From Rouxiella silvae (GTDB lineage Bacteria > Pseudomonadota > Gammaproteobacteria > Enterobacterales > Enterobacteriaceae), in NCBI RefSeq assembly GCF_002093625.1, contig NZ_MRWD01000055.1, positions 1 to 40,637 on the forward strand: a stretch of 40,637 nucleotides of DNA. Reading direction: 5' to 3'. Below the pieces are notes generated by a model, which made no database searches, was not told the DNA's origin, and saw nothing but the letters and a program-made list of their open reading frames with translations. This document shows, piece after piece, positions 27,447-38,781 of the stretch. Numbering within the stretch: the stretch's first letter is position 1; each line of letters opens with the position of its first letter. Position numbers and translations under genes: made by a program.

Positions 27447-28295
27447 TCAACTCAGCTTGTTCACCAGATTTTCGCTGTGCTTTATTCTGCCAGGAGCATG
27501 TTCGGTATCTTGCTGAATCAGCGCCATAAAAAGAATGTCGGTCAGTGAGTACTGGGCGGTGCTGGCCGAGATAGCGGCACCGCGCGTCACGGGCAGCTCG
27601 GCCAGCGTATACAGGCAGTGATCGGCCTGCTGCTGTAAGGTATTGGGAGAGAAACTGGTCAGCGCCAGCGTTTTTGCTCCCGCCTTGCGCGCCACTTCTG
27701 CCGCCAGATTTATCTCGCGCCGTTCACCGCTAAAAGAGATAGCCAGCAGCAAATCCTGCTCCGATAACGCCTGAACCGTTGCCAGCAGCACGTGGGTGTC
27801 TGACTCAACAATCGCGGTAATGCCGATTTTTAGCAGCTTATAGGCAAAGTCCTTTGCCACCAGCCCAGAAGCGCCTAGGCCAGTGAGCACAATTTTACGC
27901 GCACTGGACAGCATAAACAGCGCCTGCTGGAGTCGCTGCTCGCTGTTAACGTCGAGCGTGGCGCGCAGCGCTGCCTGTTTCTCCGCCAGCAGTTTTTCGC
28001 CGACAATAAGCATGCTGTCGGTGCTCAGTATCTGGTTATGTACTGTAATGGCCGGGTCCGCCAGTGGTGCTGAAAGCGCTTCACTCATCGCCAACTTCAG
28101 TGCCGGAAAACCCTTATATCCCAATTTTTGCGCAAACTTGACTACGCCCGATTGGCTTACCCCCGCCAACTCGGCCAATTTTTGCGAGCTTAAGTGACGC
28201 GCCTTATCGGGCTGGGCCAATAAGAAGTCGGCCAGTTTTCGGTCATTCTCTGCCAATTGTGGATACATCTGACGGATGCGTATCATACTGCTCAT
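27447..28295 (-). CDS. yfhH: RpiR-family transcriptional regulator YfhH
   Basis: 282 aa, the E. coli YfhH length and closely similar in sequence. N-terminal HTH_6 domain (residues 1-77: IRIRQMYPQLAENDRKLADFLL ... LAELAGVSQSGVVKFAQKLGYKGF) and a C-terminal SIS sugar-phosphate-binding domain (about 120-250: ARKIVLTGLGASGLVAKDFAYKL, LLLAISFSGERREI). In E. coli it is an orphan between yfhL and yfhB; here it is divergent from murQ-murP, so it probably senses MurNAc 6-phosphate or a related ligand. MurR is an alternative name by context, but the sequence fits YfhH better. Confidence 0.88.
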   Translation of the reverse strand: MSSMIRIRQMYPQLAENDRKLADFLLAQPDKARHLSSQKLAELAGVSQSGVVKFAQKLGYKGFPALKLAMSEALSAPLADPAITVHNQILSTDSMLIVGEKLLAEKQAALRATLDVNSEQRLQQALFMLSSARKIVLTGLGASGLVAKDFAYKLLKIGITAIVESDTHVLLATVQALSEQDLLLAISFSGERREINLAAEVARKAGAKTLALTSFSPNTLQQQADHCLYTLAELPVTRGAAISASTAQYSLTDILFMALIQQDTEHAPGRIKHSENLVNKLS

Positions 28296-28361
28296 GATGC
28301 TGAGTCCTGTCGTGAGTTTTGTCCTGATGTCTCTAAACTAGCAAAAAAAACTCGCTTTGCT

Positions 28362-28407
28362 GAATAAACTATTCAAATATATTAGTTAAATTTCGAATTA
28401 AATATTC
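28362..28407 (+). promoter_or_regulatory. Two candidate YfhH operator half-boxes upstream of murQ
   Basis: GAATAAACTATTC (28362-28374) and GAATTAAATATTC (28395-28407) are near-identical 13-bp palindromes whose centres are 33 bp (about three helical turns) apart. They lie in the 120-bp yfhH-murQ divergent region, the second ending 11 bases before the murQ start. This layout suits a dimer-of-dimers RpiR regulator (inference). Confidence 0.6.
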
Positions 28408-28418
28408 TAGAGGTCATG

Positions 28419-29312
28419 ATGAACTTAGGCGCATTGGTATCTGAAACCCGCAATCCGGCGACCTCAAGGCTGGACGAAATGTCCACTTTGGAAATGGTCA
28501 CTTGCTTCAATAATGAAGACCGCAAAGTGCCGTTGGCCATTCAAGCCGTATTGCCGCAAATTGCCGAAGCCGTAGAGCGGGCGGCGGCCTCTTTTCTCGC
28601 CGGTGGACGTTTAATTTATCTGGGCGCGGGCACCAGCGGACGCCTCGGTGTACTCGATGCATCGGAATGTCCGCCGACCTTTGGCGTACAGCATGGCATG
28701 GTCATTGGGCTGATTGCCGGTGGACCGAGTGCTTTGCTCAAGGCGGTAGAAGGGGCTGAAGACAATGCTGAACTCGGTGTTGAGGATTTAAAAAATCTTA
28801 ACCTTACCGCCGACGATACCGTGGTGGGACTTGCCGCGTCTGGTCGTACTCCGTACGTGATTGGCGCTCTGCGCTATGCACGTCATCTAGGCTGTGCCAC
28901 GGTCGCTATTTCTTGTAACCCGGATTCCCCCATCGCTCACGAGGCACAGGTTGCCATCTCGCCCGTTGTTGGACCTGAGGCGCTGACGGGTTCAACCCGT
29001 CTTAAATCGGGTACTGCACAAAAATTGGTGCTGAATATGATCTCCACGGGTGCGATGGTCAAAATCGGTAAGGTCTATCAGAACCTGATGGTTGATGTGA
29101 AAGCCACTAACGTCAAGCTAGTGGATCGCGCCTGCCGGATCGTCGTTGAGGCCACGGGAGCCGAACGCCAGGATGCTGAAGCCGCTCTGCAGCAAACCGG
29201 CTTTGAGGTGAAGCCGGCTATTTTGATCATTCTGGCACAGGTCAGCGCCGAAGAGGCCATCGAACGCCTTGCCCGGCACAACGGTTTTCTGCGTGCTGCG
29301 CTGGCGGAGTAG
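28419..29312 (+). CDS. murQ: N-acetylmuramic acid 6-phosphate etherase
   Basis: 297 aa. SIS-domain enzyme that removes D-lactate from MurNAc 6-phosphate to give GlcNAc 6-phosphate in peptidoglycan recycling. Signatures [63 protein letters not shown] and [19 protein letters not shown] are all present. Tandem ATGs at 28416 and 28419; AGAGG (28409-28413) is better spaced for the second. Forms an operon with murP and probably pgpC. Confidence 0.96.
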   Translation: MNLGALVSETRNPATSRLDEMSTLEMVTCFNNEDRKVPLAIQAVLPQIAEAVERAAASFLAGGRLIYLGAGTSGRLGVLDASECPPTFGVQHGMVIGLIAGGPSALLKAVEGAEDNAELGVEDLKNLNLTADDTVVGLAASGRTPYVIGALRYARHLGCATVAISCNPDSPIAHEAQVAISPVVGPEALTGSTRLKSGTAQKLVLNMISTGAMVKIGKVYQNLMVDVKATNVKLVDRACRIVVEATGAERQDAEAALQQTGFEVKPAILIILAQVSAEEAIERLARHNGFLRAALAE

Positions 29313-29365
29313 TTTTTAGCTTTATTTACTGACGCATACAGAGTCATCATTTTCGAGGGGTTGTC

Positions 29366-30757
29366 ATGGCAGCGGATAAAACTCAGGTATTGGCGGTGCA
29401 GATTTTAACCGGCATTGGCGGTAGAGGTAATATCAGTCGACTCGAAAATTGCATGACTCGGGTAAGAATTGAAGTGTTTGATGAACTGTTGCTGAATATT
29501 CCTGAGCTTAAAAAACTCGACGGGGTAAAAGGGTACGTCAAACAGGGAGCTCAGCATCAACTGATCGTTGGGCCTGGAGCGGCAGCCAAAGTGCTTGATG
29601 CCATGCAAAGCCTTTTAGAAAATGCAGCAGATACGTCTTTAAACCGTCCTCTCATTGACCCCAAAGACCAGGCCGCCAGTAATAAGGCTCAGGCTAAAGC
29701 CAAATATTCAGCACCGATGAGCGGTGCACTTCGCCAGTTGGCCAACGTTTTCATCCCGCTTATCCCGGCCTTTATCGCCTCGGGGCTGATCACTGGCATT
29801 ATCAATCTGCTTAAACGGCCTGATATCGCCGGCGGCTTGGCTCTGGACTATCCTAACGTGCTGGCGCTGCTTGGCGTGTTTGGTGGTGCAGTATTCGCCA
29901 TCATGAATATCTTGGTAGGCGTTAATGCCGCTCGAGTCTTTGGGGGATCTCAGGCGATGGGCGGGGTGATGGCCGGTATTCTTTCAAGCCCTCAGCTGGC
30001 GCAAATTACGCTGTTTGGTGAGGTGTTGCAGCCGGGGCGCGGTGGCGTGATTGCGGTCCTGCTGGTGGTGGCGCTGATGTGCTGGATTGAAAAACGTCTA
30101 CGGCAATGGCTGCCAGAGTCGGTCGAGCTTATCCTTAATCCGCTGTTGACCACGCTTATTACCGCCACCCTGGCGATTATTATTCTTCAACCGCTTGGGG
30201 GTGTCATATCCGACGCTATCGCACAGGGTGTAAATCTTGCAATTGATCAAGGCGGCCTTTTAGTGGGCGCATTACTGGCAGGCACCTTTTTGCCACTGGT
30301 GCTTTCAGGTCTCCATCAGGGGTTGGTGCCGATTCACGTCGAGCTTATTCAGTCGCACGGCGCTAATCCTTTGCTGCCTATTCTGGCAATGGCGGGCGTG
30401 GGGCAGGTGGGCGCAGCCTTCGCGGTGCTGCTTAAAACCCGCAATGCGCGGCTCAAAAAAGTGATTAAAGGGGCACTGCCGGTCGGTATTCTGGGCATCG
30501 GCGAACCGTTGATTTTTGGTGTCACTCTGCCGCTAGGAAGGCCGTTCATTGCAGCCTGTTTGGGCGGTGCCGTTGGCGGGGCACTGATATGCTACTGGAA
30601 AGTGGCGACGGTGATTACTTTCGGGATTTCAGGTCTTCCTTTGGCGTTGACTATTATCTCCGGTAAAGTAATGCTTTATCTGACTGGCGTACTGATAACC
30701 ATGGTGGCCGGCTTTATTTTTACCTGGATGATGGGGTTCAACGATCCCGAGGAGTAA
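29366..30757 (+). CDS. murP: PTS EIIBC transporter, MurP (N-acetylmuramic acid) type
   Basis: 463 aa (E. coli MurP 474). The N-terminal EIIB domain carries the phosphorylated Cys29 in ENCMTRVRI; a linker (90-115) leads to a multi-span EIIC domain with LIPAFIASGLITG, LVLSGLHQGLVPIHVELI and LPVGILGIGEPLIFGVTLPLGRP. It has no EIIA domain, so EIIA-Glc (Crr) must supply phosphate, as for MurP. Imports MurNAc as the 6-phosphate that MurQ uses. Substrate assigned by neighbourhood plus similarity. Confidence 0.9.
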   Translation: MAADKTQVLAVQILTGIGGRGNISRLENCMTRVRIEVFDELLLNIPELKKLDGVKGYVKQGAQHQLIVGPGAAAKVLDAMQSLLENAADTSLNRPLIDPKDQAASNKAQAKAKYSAPMSGALRQLANVFIPLIPAFIASGLITGIINLLKRPDIAGGLALDYPNVLALLGVFGGAVFAIMNILVGVNAARVFGGSQAMGGVMAGILSSPQLAQITLFGEVLQPGRGGVIAVLLVVALMCWIEKRLRQWLPESVELILNPLLTTLITATLAIIILQPLGGVISDAIAQGVNLAIDQGGLLVGALLAGTFLPLVLSGLHQGLVPIHVELIQSHGANPLLPILAMAGVGQVGAAFAVLLKTRNARLKKVIKGALPVGILGIGEPLIFGVTLPLGRPFIAACLGGAVGGALICYWKVATVITFGISGLPLALTIISGKVMLYLTGVLITMVAGFIFTWMMGFNDPEE

Positions 30758-30761
30758 CGCA

Positions 30762-31400
30762 TTGAATGCGAAGACGGATCGCCGTGTGGTTTTTTTTGAT
30801 CTCGATGGCACACTGCATCAGCAGGATATGTTCGGGACCTTTATGCGTTTTCTGCTCAAGAAAATGCCGCAAAACCTGCTGTTAGTCGTGCCGATGCTGC
30901 CGGTGATTGGCCTGGGTATGTTGCTCTGTGGTCGCGCCGAGCGCTGGCCAATGAGTCTACTGCTGTGGTCGATTACCTTTGGGCACAGTGAAGCACGTCT
31001 GAAAGCACTTGAGCTGCAATTTGTTAACTGGTTCCGTACGAAGGTGATCGCGTTTCCGGTGGTGCAGATGCGCCTGCGTGATTATCTCGACAATGATGAT
31101 GCACAAGTGTGGCTGATAACGGGCTCGCCGGAGAATCTGGTGCAGCAGGTTTACAACACTTCCCCTTTTCTACCGCGCGTCAGGTTGGTAGGCAGCCGCA
31201 TCGCCCGCCGCAACGGCGGTTGGGTGCTGGCATTGCGTTGCTTGGGTGAAGAAAAAGTCTCACAGCTGGAGCAGCGTATTGGCGCACCGCTTAAACTCTA
31301 CAGCGGCTACAGCGACAGCAAACAGGATAATCCGCTGCTGTTTTTCTGTGAGCATCGGTTTCGCGTCAGCAAGCAGGGCGAGTTGCAGCAGCTGGAATAA
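30762..31400 (+). CDS. pgpC: Phosphatidylglycerophosphatase C (YfhB)
   Basis: 212 aa. HAD-family phosphatase with nucleophile motif DLDGT (13-17) and FGHSEARL, LITGSPENLVQQVY and YSDSKQDNPLL. A hydrophobic stretch (about 38-57) anchors it to the membrane. One of three enzymes that dephosphorylate phosphatidylglycerol phosphate. The start is TTG at 30762, with GAGGAG in the end of murP seven bases upstream; the 4-bp gap to murP suggests coupling, although pgpC is not MurNAc-related. Confidence 0.92.
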   Translation: MNAKTDRRVVFFDLDGTLHQQDMFGTFMRFLLKKMPQNLLLVVPMLPVIGLGMLLCGRAERWPMSLLLWSITFGHSEARLKALELQFVNWFRTKVIAFPVVQMRLRDYLDNDDAQVWLITGSPENLVQQVYNTSPFLPRVRLVGSRIARRNGGWVLALRCLGEEKVSQLEQRIGAPLKLYSGYSDSKQDNPLLFFCEHRFRVSKQGELQQLE

Positions 31401-31411
31401 CGTAGCGTTAA

Positions 31412-32033
<622 letters not shown>

Positions 32034-32035
<2 letters not shown>

Positions 32036-32065
32036 AAAGGGCGGCTGTTAACCGCCCACGCTTTT
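32034..32065 (-). terminator. Bidirectional terminator between tadA and mltF
   Basis: GGGCGG (32039-32044) / CCGCCC (32052-32057), loop CTGTTAA, flanked by an A run (32034-32038) and a T run (32061-32065). The mltF stop lies in the loop. Confidence 0.7.
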
Positions 32066-33514
32066 TAACTGTTCCAGCGTCACGGCGGGATACCCCGCAC
32101 CAAGCTGCACTTTTAACGCAGCAGCCTGCGCCTTTTGCTTCTCTTTCTCCATCAGATAGCCCACCAGACTGATTTGATACTTTCTGATGTTTTCAACGTA
32201 ATTAAAGGCCTGAGTGCCACGCGCATAGCCATAGGTCGTTTTGCTGTAGTAGCGTTTCTGATTAAGCATCGGCAAACGCTGTTTTACGTCAACCCAGCTG
32301 TCAGGATTGCCTTTTTGCGCGGCAGTCAGTTGCCTGGCGTCAAGCATGTGGCCATATCCCATATTGTAGGCAGCCAGCGCAAACCAGATTTTATCGTCAT
32401 CGGCAATCGTGTCCGGCAGCGTCGCAATAATTTTGTTCAGATAAAGTGCACCGCCGCGAATACTCTCTTCAGTATCTAGGCGATTATTCACGCCTAATCC
32501 CTGAGCGGTGGCGCTTGTCAACATCATCATACCGCGCACGCCGGTCGGTGAGGTGGCGCTAGGATCCCAATGCGACTCCTGATAGGAAATGGCCGCTAGC
32601 AGCCGCCAGTCGATTTTATCGGCATATTTCTCAAACAGCGGTTGAAGTGTAGTGAGCTTGTCATCAATGGCTTTAAGGAAGGCGCGCGTGTCAACGAAGT
32701 CAAAATTACCGACGTGGCCTAAATACTTCTCTTCCAGCCTTTCTAGAGTACCGTCTTCCGAAATTTGGCTAAAAAAATCGAGCATGGCGGCATAGAGGCT
32801 GTCGTCATCGGCTTTTTTATTGAAGTACCAGGTCACCGGCTCATCCTCGGTGGCGTCAAAAGCCACCGCCAGACGCGGATAAACACGTTGCAGCAGGGCC
32901 ACCGTCACTGAATCGCCGAGCGTGTATTTAAGCTTGCCCTGAGCAACCTGCTGCATTAACTCCGCAGGGGAGTAGCGGTGGGTGACACCCCAACTGAGGT
33001 CCGAGAACTTTTTCTTTGCGTCTTCAAGCGTTGTGATGTGGGCCGCTCCGGCGGAAACGACCAGGTTGCCTTTAATATCGTCATAGGATTTTGGACGCGC
33101 CGTACCAAGCCGATAAAGTACCTGCTGGGAAACGGTGTAGTACTCCGGCCCGGTACGAAATGACTTTAAACGCTCAGGGTTATAGATAAGTCCCGAGGCC
33201 AGCATGTCGGCCTTATTACTTTTAAGATCGCCAAACAGTTGGTCGATATCTTTATGTGAGGTCATGACCAGCTTCACGCCGAGGTAGTCGGCAAAGCGGC
33301 TGGCTAATTCATAATCAAATCCCCGGTCACCTGCGGTGCCGTTAAAATAGGTCTGTGAAGAGTCGAGCGTACTGACGCGCAGTTCACCACGAGACAGAAT
33401 GTTTTGGAGCTGGTCACCTGACCCGCGCTGCCATGGAATGCTTGGCCACAGGGCCAGCGCCAGCAACAGGGTGATCAGGCCGACGATCAAATACGTAATT
33501 TTTATGCGCTTCAA
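32048..33514 (-). CDS. mltF: Membrane-bound lytic murein transglycosylase F
   Basis: 488 aa (E. coli 518). Cleaves peptidoglycan glycan strands to form 1,6-anhydroMurNAc. N-terminal membrane/signal segment (8-25); family-3 solute-binding-like regulatory domain (about 40-268: [43 protein letters not shown]); SLT catalytic domain (about 295-470) with catalytic E313 in [25 protein letters not shown]. Divergent from purL. It fits functionally with the MurNAc recycling genes nearby, since its products feed that pathway. Confidence 0.96.
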   Translation of the reverse strand: MKRIKITYLIVGLITLLLALALWPSIPWQRGSGDQLQNILSRGELRVSTLDSSQTYFNGTAGDRGFDYELASRFADYLGVKLVMTSHKDIDQLFGDLKSNKADMLASGLIYNPERLKSFRTGPEYYTVSQQVLYRLGTARPKSYDDIKGNLVVSAGAAHITTLEDAKKKFSDLSWGVTHRYSPAELMQQVAQGKLKYTLGDSVTVALLQRVYPRLAVAFDATEDEPVTWYFNKKADDDSLYAAMLDFFSQISEDGTLERLEEKYLGHVGNFDFVDTRAFLKAIDDKLTTLQPLFEKYADKIDWRLLAAISYQESHWDPSATSPTGVRGMMMLTSATAQGLGVNNRLDTEESIRGGALYLNKIIATLPDTIADDDKIWFALAAYNMGYGHMLDARQLTAAQKGNPDSWVDVKQRLPMLNQKRYYSKTTYGYARGTQAFNYVENIRKYQISLVGYLMEKEKQKAQAAALKVQLGAGYPAVTLEQLKSVGG

Positions 33515-33680
33515 ATAGTTATCTCTCTGCGGCGCTATTCTTTTAATAAGATAAAACGGTGCTGATAAAGGGGCTAAAATCCCGGTGCCGACGCATTTTG
33601 CTCAACAAAACGCCAGTCTGCAACTTTATTCCTGATAGCCCATATAAACCGTAGGGTTAAAGGTATTATTAATATTCCCT

Positions 33681-33719
33681 GCGCAAACGGTTTCGTCGGG
33701 CTCGAGGATTCTCTATAAT
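33681..33719 (+). promoter_or_regulatory. PurR box overlapping the purL promoter
   Basis: GCGCAAACGGTTTCGT (33681-33696) is a close match to the PurR operator (ACGCAAACGTTTTCGT type). TATAAT at 33714-33719 is a perfect -10, 17 bases after TTTCGT, so the operator covers the -35 region. Expect repression by PurR with hypoxanthine or guanine. Confidence 0.85.
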
Positions 33720-33795
33720 AGGCCGCGTTTTCCCCCCTGTTGCGCCCAATGAAGCACCTACGGTCAGTTGCTTCGAAGACGAGAGATATTTGATT

Positions 33796-36700
33796 ATGGA
33801 AATACTGCGTGGTTCGCCCGCTTTGTCGGCTTTTCGCATTAACAAACTGCTTTCCCGTTTTCAGGAAGCTCAGCTTCCGGTTAACGACGTCTACGCCGAA
33901 TTCGTACACTTCGCCGATGTCAGCGCTCCTCTGACAGCGGATGAGCAAACCAAGTTGCAACGCCTGCTCAAATATGGTCCTTCTCTCGCTGAACACGCTC
34001 CCGTTGGCCGCCTGATTCTGGTAACGCCGCGTCCGGGCACCATTTCTCCGTGGTCATCCAAAGCAACCGACATCGCCCACAACTGTGGACTGTCGCAGGT
34101 TGTGCGTCTTGAGCGCGGCCTAGCGTTTTATGTTCAAGCACCACAACTGACCGAAGCACAGTGGCAATCACTCGGCGCGCTGTTGCACGACCGTATGATG
34201 GAAACCGTATTTACTGACCTTAACGATGCTGAAAAACTGTTTGCCCAGCACCAACCGGCACCGGTTCAGCACGTTGATCTGCTCGGTGCAGGCCGCGTTG
34301 CGCTCGAACAGGCCAACATCAAGCTGGGTCTGGCACTGGCTGAAGACGAAATTGACTATCTGGTCAACGCCTTCACTGACTTGGGCCGCAACCCGACAGA
34401 CATCGAGCTGTACATGTTTGCGCAGGCTAACTCCGAACATTGCCGCCACAAAATTTTCAATGCCGATTGGGTTATCGACGGCAAAGAGCAGCCTAAATCG
34501 CTGTTCAAAATGATCAAGAACACCTTTGAACATACCCCAGATCACGTGCTGTCTGCTTATAAAGACAACGCCGCCGTGATGGAAGGCTCAAAGGTAGGCC
34601 GTTTCTACGCCAACGCCGAGTCTGGTCTGTACAATTTTAATCAGGAAGATGCTCACATCCTGATGAAGGTAGAAACCCACAACCACCCAACGGCCATTTC
34701 TCCTTGGCCGGGTGCAGCCACCGGTTCAGGCGGTGAAATCCGTGACGAAGGCGCAACCGGCCGCGGCGCCAAGCCGAAAGCGGGCCTGGTCGGCTTCTCG
34801 GTTTCTAACCTGCGTATTCCCGGGTTTGAACAGCCTTGGGAAGAGAACTTCGGCAAACCTGACAGAATTGTGACTGCGTTAGAGATAATGACCGACGGTC
34901 CTCTGGGAGGCGCAGCATTCAACAACGAATTTGGTCGTCCGGCGCTTCTGGGGTATTTCCGTACCTATGAAGAGCAAGTCAACAGCCATAATGGCCCAGA
35001 ACTGCGCGGATACCATAAGCCAATCATGCTGGCGGGCGGTATCGGTAACATTCGAGCCGATCACGTGCAGAAGGGCGAAATCACCGTTGGCGCTAAACTG
35101 ATCGTGCTGGGCGGACCGGCAATGAACATCGGTTTGGGCGGCGGTGCCGCTTCCTCGATGGCTTCTGGTCAATCTGATGCCGACCTCGATTTTGCCTCGG
35201 TCCAGCGCGATAACCCAGAAATGGAACGTCGCTGTCAGGAAGTTATTGACCGCTGCTGGCAGTTGGGTGAAGCCAACCCGATTCTGTTTATCCATGACGT
35301 AGGCGCGGGTGGGCTTTCTAACGCCATGCCTGAGCTGGTGAGTGACGGTGAGCGCGGCGGTCGTTTCCAATTGCGCGATATTCTTAACGATGAACCGGGT
35401 ATGAGCCCGCTCGAAGTCTGGTGTAACGAATCTCAGGAACGCTACGTGATGGCGGTTGCGCCAGCGCAGCTTGCCCAGTTCGACGCTATCTGTAAACGTG
35501 AGCGCGCGCCGTATGCGGTTATCGGTGAAGCCACTGAAGAAATGCACCTGACGCTGGAAGACAGTCACTTCGACAACCAGCCGATTGACATGCCGCTCGA
35601 CGTGCTGCTGGGCAAAACGCCAAAAATGACCCGCGACGTGCAAACCCTGAAAGCCGTGGGTGACATGCTGAATGGCGAGAATATCCAGATTGCCGATGCG
35701 GTGAATCGCATTCTGCATCTGCCAGCGGTTGCTGAAAAAACCTTCCTGATCACCATCGGTGACCGCACGGTAACCGGTATGGTTGCACGCGACCAGATGG
35801 TCGGTCCGTGGCAGATACCTGTAGCCGACTGTGCGGTTACTACTGCCAGCCTCGACAGCTATCACGGCGAAGCGATGTCTCTGGGCGAACGTGCGCCAGT
35901 TGCTTTGCTAGACTTCGCCGCTTCTGCACGTTTGGCGGTTGGCGAAGCGCTCACCAACATTGCGGCCACCGAAATCGGCAGCCTCAAACGCGTTAAGCTT
36001 TCGGCCAACTGGATGTCGGCGGCCGGTCATCCGGGCGAAGACGCCGGTCTGTACGCCGCGGTTAAAGCGGTAGGCGAAGAGCTTTGCCCTGCGCTGGGTA
36101 TCACCATTCCCGTGGGTAAAGACTCTATGTCGATGAAAACCCGCTGGCAGGAAGGCACCGAGCAGCGCGAAATGACCTCTCCGCTGTCGCTGGTTATCAC
36201 CGCATTTGCCCGTATTGAAGACGTTCGTCATACCGTGACGCCAGAACTGCGCACCGACAAAGGCGAAAGTTCACTGCTGCTGATTGACCTTGGTGCAGGC
36301 CACAACGCGCTGGGTGCGACGGCGCTGGCGCAGGTTTATCGTCAACTTGGTGATACGCCTGCTGACGTGCGCAACGTTGAGCAACTGGCCGGTTTCTTCA
36401 ACGCGATGCAAAAACTGGTTTCCGAGCAGAAGCTGCTTGCCTACCATGACCGTTCAGACGGCGGCCTGCTGGTCACGCTGGCGGAGATGGCCTTTGCCGG
36501 TCACTGCGGCCTGACCGCGGATATCGCGGCGCTGGGCGAGTCTGCTCTTGCAGCTTTGTTCAACGAAGAGCTGGGCGCGGTGATCCAGGTCCGTAATGAC
36601 CAACGCGCCGAGGTTGAGCAGATTTTTGCACAGCATGGCCTGGCCGACTGCACGCATTTCCTGGGCAGCGTTAATCAGGGCGATCGTTTCGTGATCACTT

Positions 36701-37686
36701 CTGGCGACAAGCCGGTGTACAGCGAAAGCCGCACCACGCTGCGTACCTGGTGGGCAGAAACTACCTGGCAGATGCAGCGCCTGCGCGACAACCCTGAGTG
36801 CGCCGATCAGGAGCACGAAGCCAAGAAAGACAATAACGATCCGGGCCTGAACGTCAATCTGACCTTCGCGCCGCAGGAAGACATTGCTGCACCTTACATC
36901 GCGACCGGCGCACGTCCTAAAGTGGCGGTTCTGCGTGAGCAGGGCGTCAACTCCCACGTTGAGATGGCGGCGGCGTTCCACCGTGCTGGTTTCGATGCGG
37001 TTGACGTGCACATGAGCGACCTGCTGTCAGGACGTCGCGACCTGCAGGATTTCCACACGTTAGTGGCCTGCGGTGGCTTCTCTTACGGTGACGTATTGGG
37101 TGCTGGTGAAGGCTGGGCGAAGTCGGTGCTGTTCAACGAGCGCGTACGTGATGAGTTTGAAGACTTCTTCCATCGTCCACAGACTTTGGCGTTGGGCGTG
37201 TGTAACGGCTGCCAGATGATGTCTAATCTGAAAGAGCTTATTCCCGGCGCTGAACACTGGCCGCGCTTCGTGCGCAATCTTTCAGACCGCTTTGAAGCAC
37301 GCTTCAGTTTGGTTGAAGTGACTGCTAGCCCGTCACTGCTGATGCAGGGTATGGAAGGGTCACGTATGCCGATCGCCGTATCACACGGTGAAGGCCACGT
37401 CGAAGTGCGTGATGCGGTGCATTTGTCACAGTTGGAGCATGCGAACCTGGTGTCGCTGCGCTTTGTGGATAACAACGGACGTGTGACCGAGAACTATCCG
37501 GCGAACCCTAACGGTTCACCAAACGGTATCACGGCGGTCACTAACCTCTCTGGCCGCGTCACGGTGATGATGCCGCATCCAGAGCGCGTATTCCGCACCG
37601 TGAGCAACTCATGGCACCCAGAAACCTGGGGCGAAGACAGCCCTTGGATGCGCATGTTCCGCAACGCGCGTAAACAGCTTGGCTGA
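33796..37686 (+). CDS. purL: Phosphoribosylformylglycinamidine synthase
   Basis: 1296 aa (E. coli 1295), the large single-chain form. Converts FGAR to FGAM with glutamine and ATP in purine synthesis. N-terminal PurS-like domain ([12 protein letters not shown]), then a linker, FGAM synthetase domains ([87 protein letters not shown]) and a class I glutaminase domain with nucleophile Cys in [10 protein letters not shown] and the PHPERVFR end. The ATG at 33796 was chosen over a TTG at 33790. GC-rich biased codon use, as expected for a well expressed gene. Confidence 0.98.
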   Translation: MEILRGSPALSAFRINKLLSRFQEAQLPVNDVYAEFVHFADVSAPLTADEQTKLQRLLKYGPSLAEHAPVGRLILVTPRPGTISPWSSKATDIAHNCGLSQVVRLERGLAFYVQAPQLTEAQWQSLGALLHDRMMETVFTDLNDAEKLFAQHQPAPVQHVDLLGAGRVALEQANIKLGLALAEDEIDYLVNAFTDLGRNPTDIELYMFAQANSEHCRHKIFNADWVIDGKEQPKSLFKMIKNTFEHTPDHVLSAYKDNAAVMEGSKVGRFYANAESGLYNFNQEDAHILMKVETHNHPTAISPWPGAATGSGGEIRDEGATGRGAKPKAGLVGFSVSNLRIPGFEQPWEENFGKPDRIVTALEIMTDGPLGGAAFNNEFGRPALLGYFRTYEEQVNSHNGPELRGYHKPIMLAGGIGNIRADHVQKGEITVGAKLIVLGGPAMNIGLGGGAASSMASGQSDADLDFASVQRDNPEMERRCQEVIDRCWQLGEANPILFIHDVGAGGLSNAMPELVSDGERGGRFQLRDILNDEPGMSPLEVWCNESQERYVMAVAPAQLAQFDAICKRERAPYAVIGEATEEMHLTLEDSHFDNQPIDMPLDVLLGKTPKMTRDVQTLKAVGDMLNGENIQIADAVNRILHLPAVAEKTFLITIGDRTVTGMVARDQMVGPWQIPVADCAVTTASLDSYHGEAMSLGERAPVALLDFAASARLAVGEALTNIAATEIGSLKRVKLSANWMSAAGHPGEDAGLYAAVKAVGEELCPALGITIPVGKDSMSMKTRWQEGTEQREMTSPLSLVITAFARIEDVRHTVTPELRTDKGESSLLLIDLGAGHNALGATALAQVYRQLGDTPADVRNVEQLAGFFNAMQKLVSEQKLLAYHDRSDGGLLVTLAEMAFAGHCGLTADIAALGESALAALFNEELGAVIQVRNDQRAEVEQIFAQHGLADCTHFLGSVNQGDRFVITSGDKPVYSESRTTLRTWWAETTWQMQRLRDNPECADQEHEAKKDNNDPGLNVNLTFAPQEDIAAPYIATGARPKVAVLREQGVNSHVEMAAAFHRAGFDAVDVHMSDLLSGRRDLQDFHTLVACGGFSYGDVLGAGEGWAKSVLFNERVRDEFEDFFHRPQTLALGVCNGCQMMSNLKELIPGAEHWPRFVRNLSDRFEARFSLVEVTASPSLLMQGMEGSRMPIAVSHGEGHVEVRDAVHLSQLEHANLVSLRFVDNNGRVTENYPANPNGSPNGITAVTNLSGRVTVMMPHPERVFRTVSNSWHPETWGEDSPWMRMFRNARKQLG

Positions 37687-37709
37687 GTGATCTCAACGCG
37701 CTGATTATT

Positions 37710-37743
37710 AAAATCCACAGCACTTAGGCTGTGGATTTTTTTT
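37710..37743. terminator. Bidirectional terminator between purL and the 279-aa gene
   Basis: AAAATCCACAGC (37710-37721) pairs with GCTGTGGATTTT (37728-37739), followed by further Ts. The opposite-strand gene ends in the loop at 37724. Confidence 0.88.
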
Positions 37744-38563
37744 GCCAAATTTTCGCATAGGCCAGCGTCACGTGCTCTTGCAGCATTCGTGCACAGGTGG
37801 CTATCAGATTAGCCCGGTGTCGAGTCACGCCGTCATAGGCGATGTCGAGCGCGGTGGGGAAAATCGGATAAACCACCTCCTTGCTAAAGTTCGGACTGCA
37901 TTTAACATCAAACGTCTGTTTGTTGCCGTGTGAGTCTGCAATGTTTTTCGCTTCATTATCCAGCACCGAGTTGCACTCCTTTTCCAGGCGGCTTGAGGCG
38001 TCTATTGCCTGCTGTACTGCGCGTTTCTTATCATGAATAATCTCACGAATCGACGTCACATCGAAATCAGTCGACTGATGCCTGTTCAGCGTTGTTTCTT
38101 CAAAATCCAGATGATTAGCCTTAAAGTCGAGAGTAACGGTATTTTCACGCAGCTGCGCGTGGGTCTCTTCACAAAATTTCAGGCAGCTGGTTGGGGGGAT
38201 TTTCACTAGTTTGATCGTGAGCTTGTCCTCGGCCCGTTGATTAATTTCGCCCATTTCGCTGCATATTTCGCTTTCTTCAATCTGTGGGCGGATCACCTCA
38301 TCCAGTAAGTGAAGATCGCGGATCACTTGTTTAAGACACTCGCGCTGAACGGCATATTTTACCCGGCTGGCTTTCAACGTCATCGAGATAGCTTCTATTT
38401 TAATGTTGAGATAATCATTTTTATTTATAGAGCCGGGAAGCCACTGACTGTTGCTTACCGTAGGTGAAGCGTCCACCAGACGATGCACCGAAAAGTCTTC
38501 AATGTTTGCAACAGCGTAGGGCGGTATTAGTGCGCTTGTAGTGGGTATTATCATGATAGTCAT
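37724..38563 (-). CDS. Unrecognised 279-aa protein
   Basis: I do not recognise a family. No signal peptide or membrane span. N-terminal segment MIIPTTSALIPPYAVANIEDFSV is Pro/hydrophobic; a helical, charged middle (about 58-130, VKYAVQRECLKQVIRDLHLLDEVIRPQIEESE) and a long helix-prone stretch near 165-205 (SIREIIHDKKRAVQQAIDASSRLEKE) may form coiled coils; seven Cys residues are scattered. The ATG at 38563 has AGAGG close by (three bases), and an ATG three codons on is possible. Its single-gene unit between purL and a metal-oxyanion transporter is absent from the E. coli layout, so it is probably a lineage-specific gene. Confidence 0.65.
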   Translation of the reverse strand: MTIMIIPTTSALIPPYAVANIEDFSVHRLVDASPTVSNSQWLPGSINKNDYLNIKIEAISMTLKASRVKYAVQRECLKQVIRDLHLLDEVIRPQIEESEICSEMGEINQRAEDKLTIKLVKIPPTSCLKFCEETHAQLRENTVTLDFKANHLDFEETTLNRHQSTDFDVTSIREIIHDKKRAVQQAIDASSRLEKECNSVLDNEAKNIADSHGNKQTFDVKCSPNFSKEVVYPIFPTALDIAYDGVTRHRANLIATCARMLQEHVTLAYAKIWQKKSTA

Positions 38564-38745
38564 GGGCCTCTACTTAGCCAAAGCGGGGAGCGGATACTGT
38601 AATATTTTTAGTGTCGTTAAAATATTAATTTTCGCTCAACAAGTCGTTTAAACGGCGATACGTTGTGAAGGGGACTGATATACAGACAGTTCTGCTTACA
38701 TTTATACATTTAAAAGCTGCTTGATTTAGTCCTCGTCTAAACCCT

Positions 38746-38771
38746 ATCGTTATATCCCTTTATACATAGCG
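38746..38771 (+). promoter_or_regulatory. ModE-like operator upstream of the binding-protein gene
   Basis: ATCGTTATAT (38746-38755), six-base spacer, ATACATAGCG (38762-38771). This matches the ModE pattern of inverted CGTTATAT-type arms seen at E. coli modA (ATCGTTATAT...TACATAACG). It ends 10 bases before the GTG start, so molybdate-bound ModE would block transcription or initiation. Confidence 0.75.
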
Positions 38772-38781
38772 GTGGTTTATC

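Noticed and set aside
34879-35865. 328-codon open frame on the minus strand
   Set aside because: Lies wholly antisense to purL; low-complexity composition and no start context, a shadow of GC-biased coding sequence.
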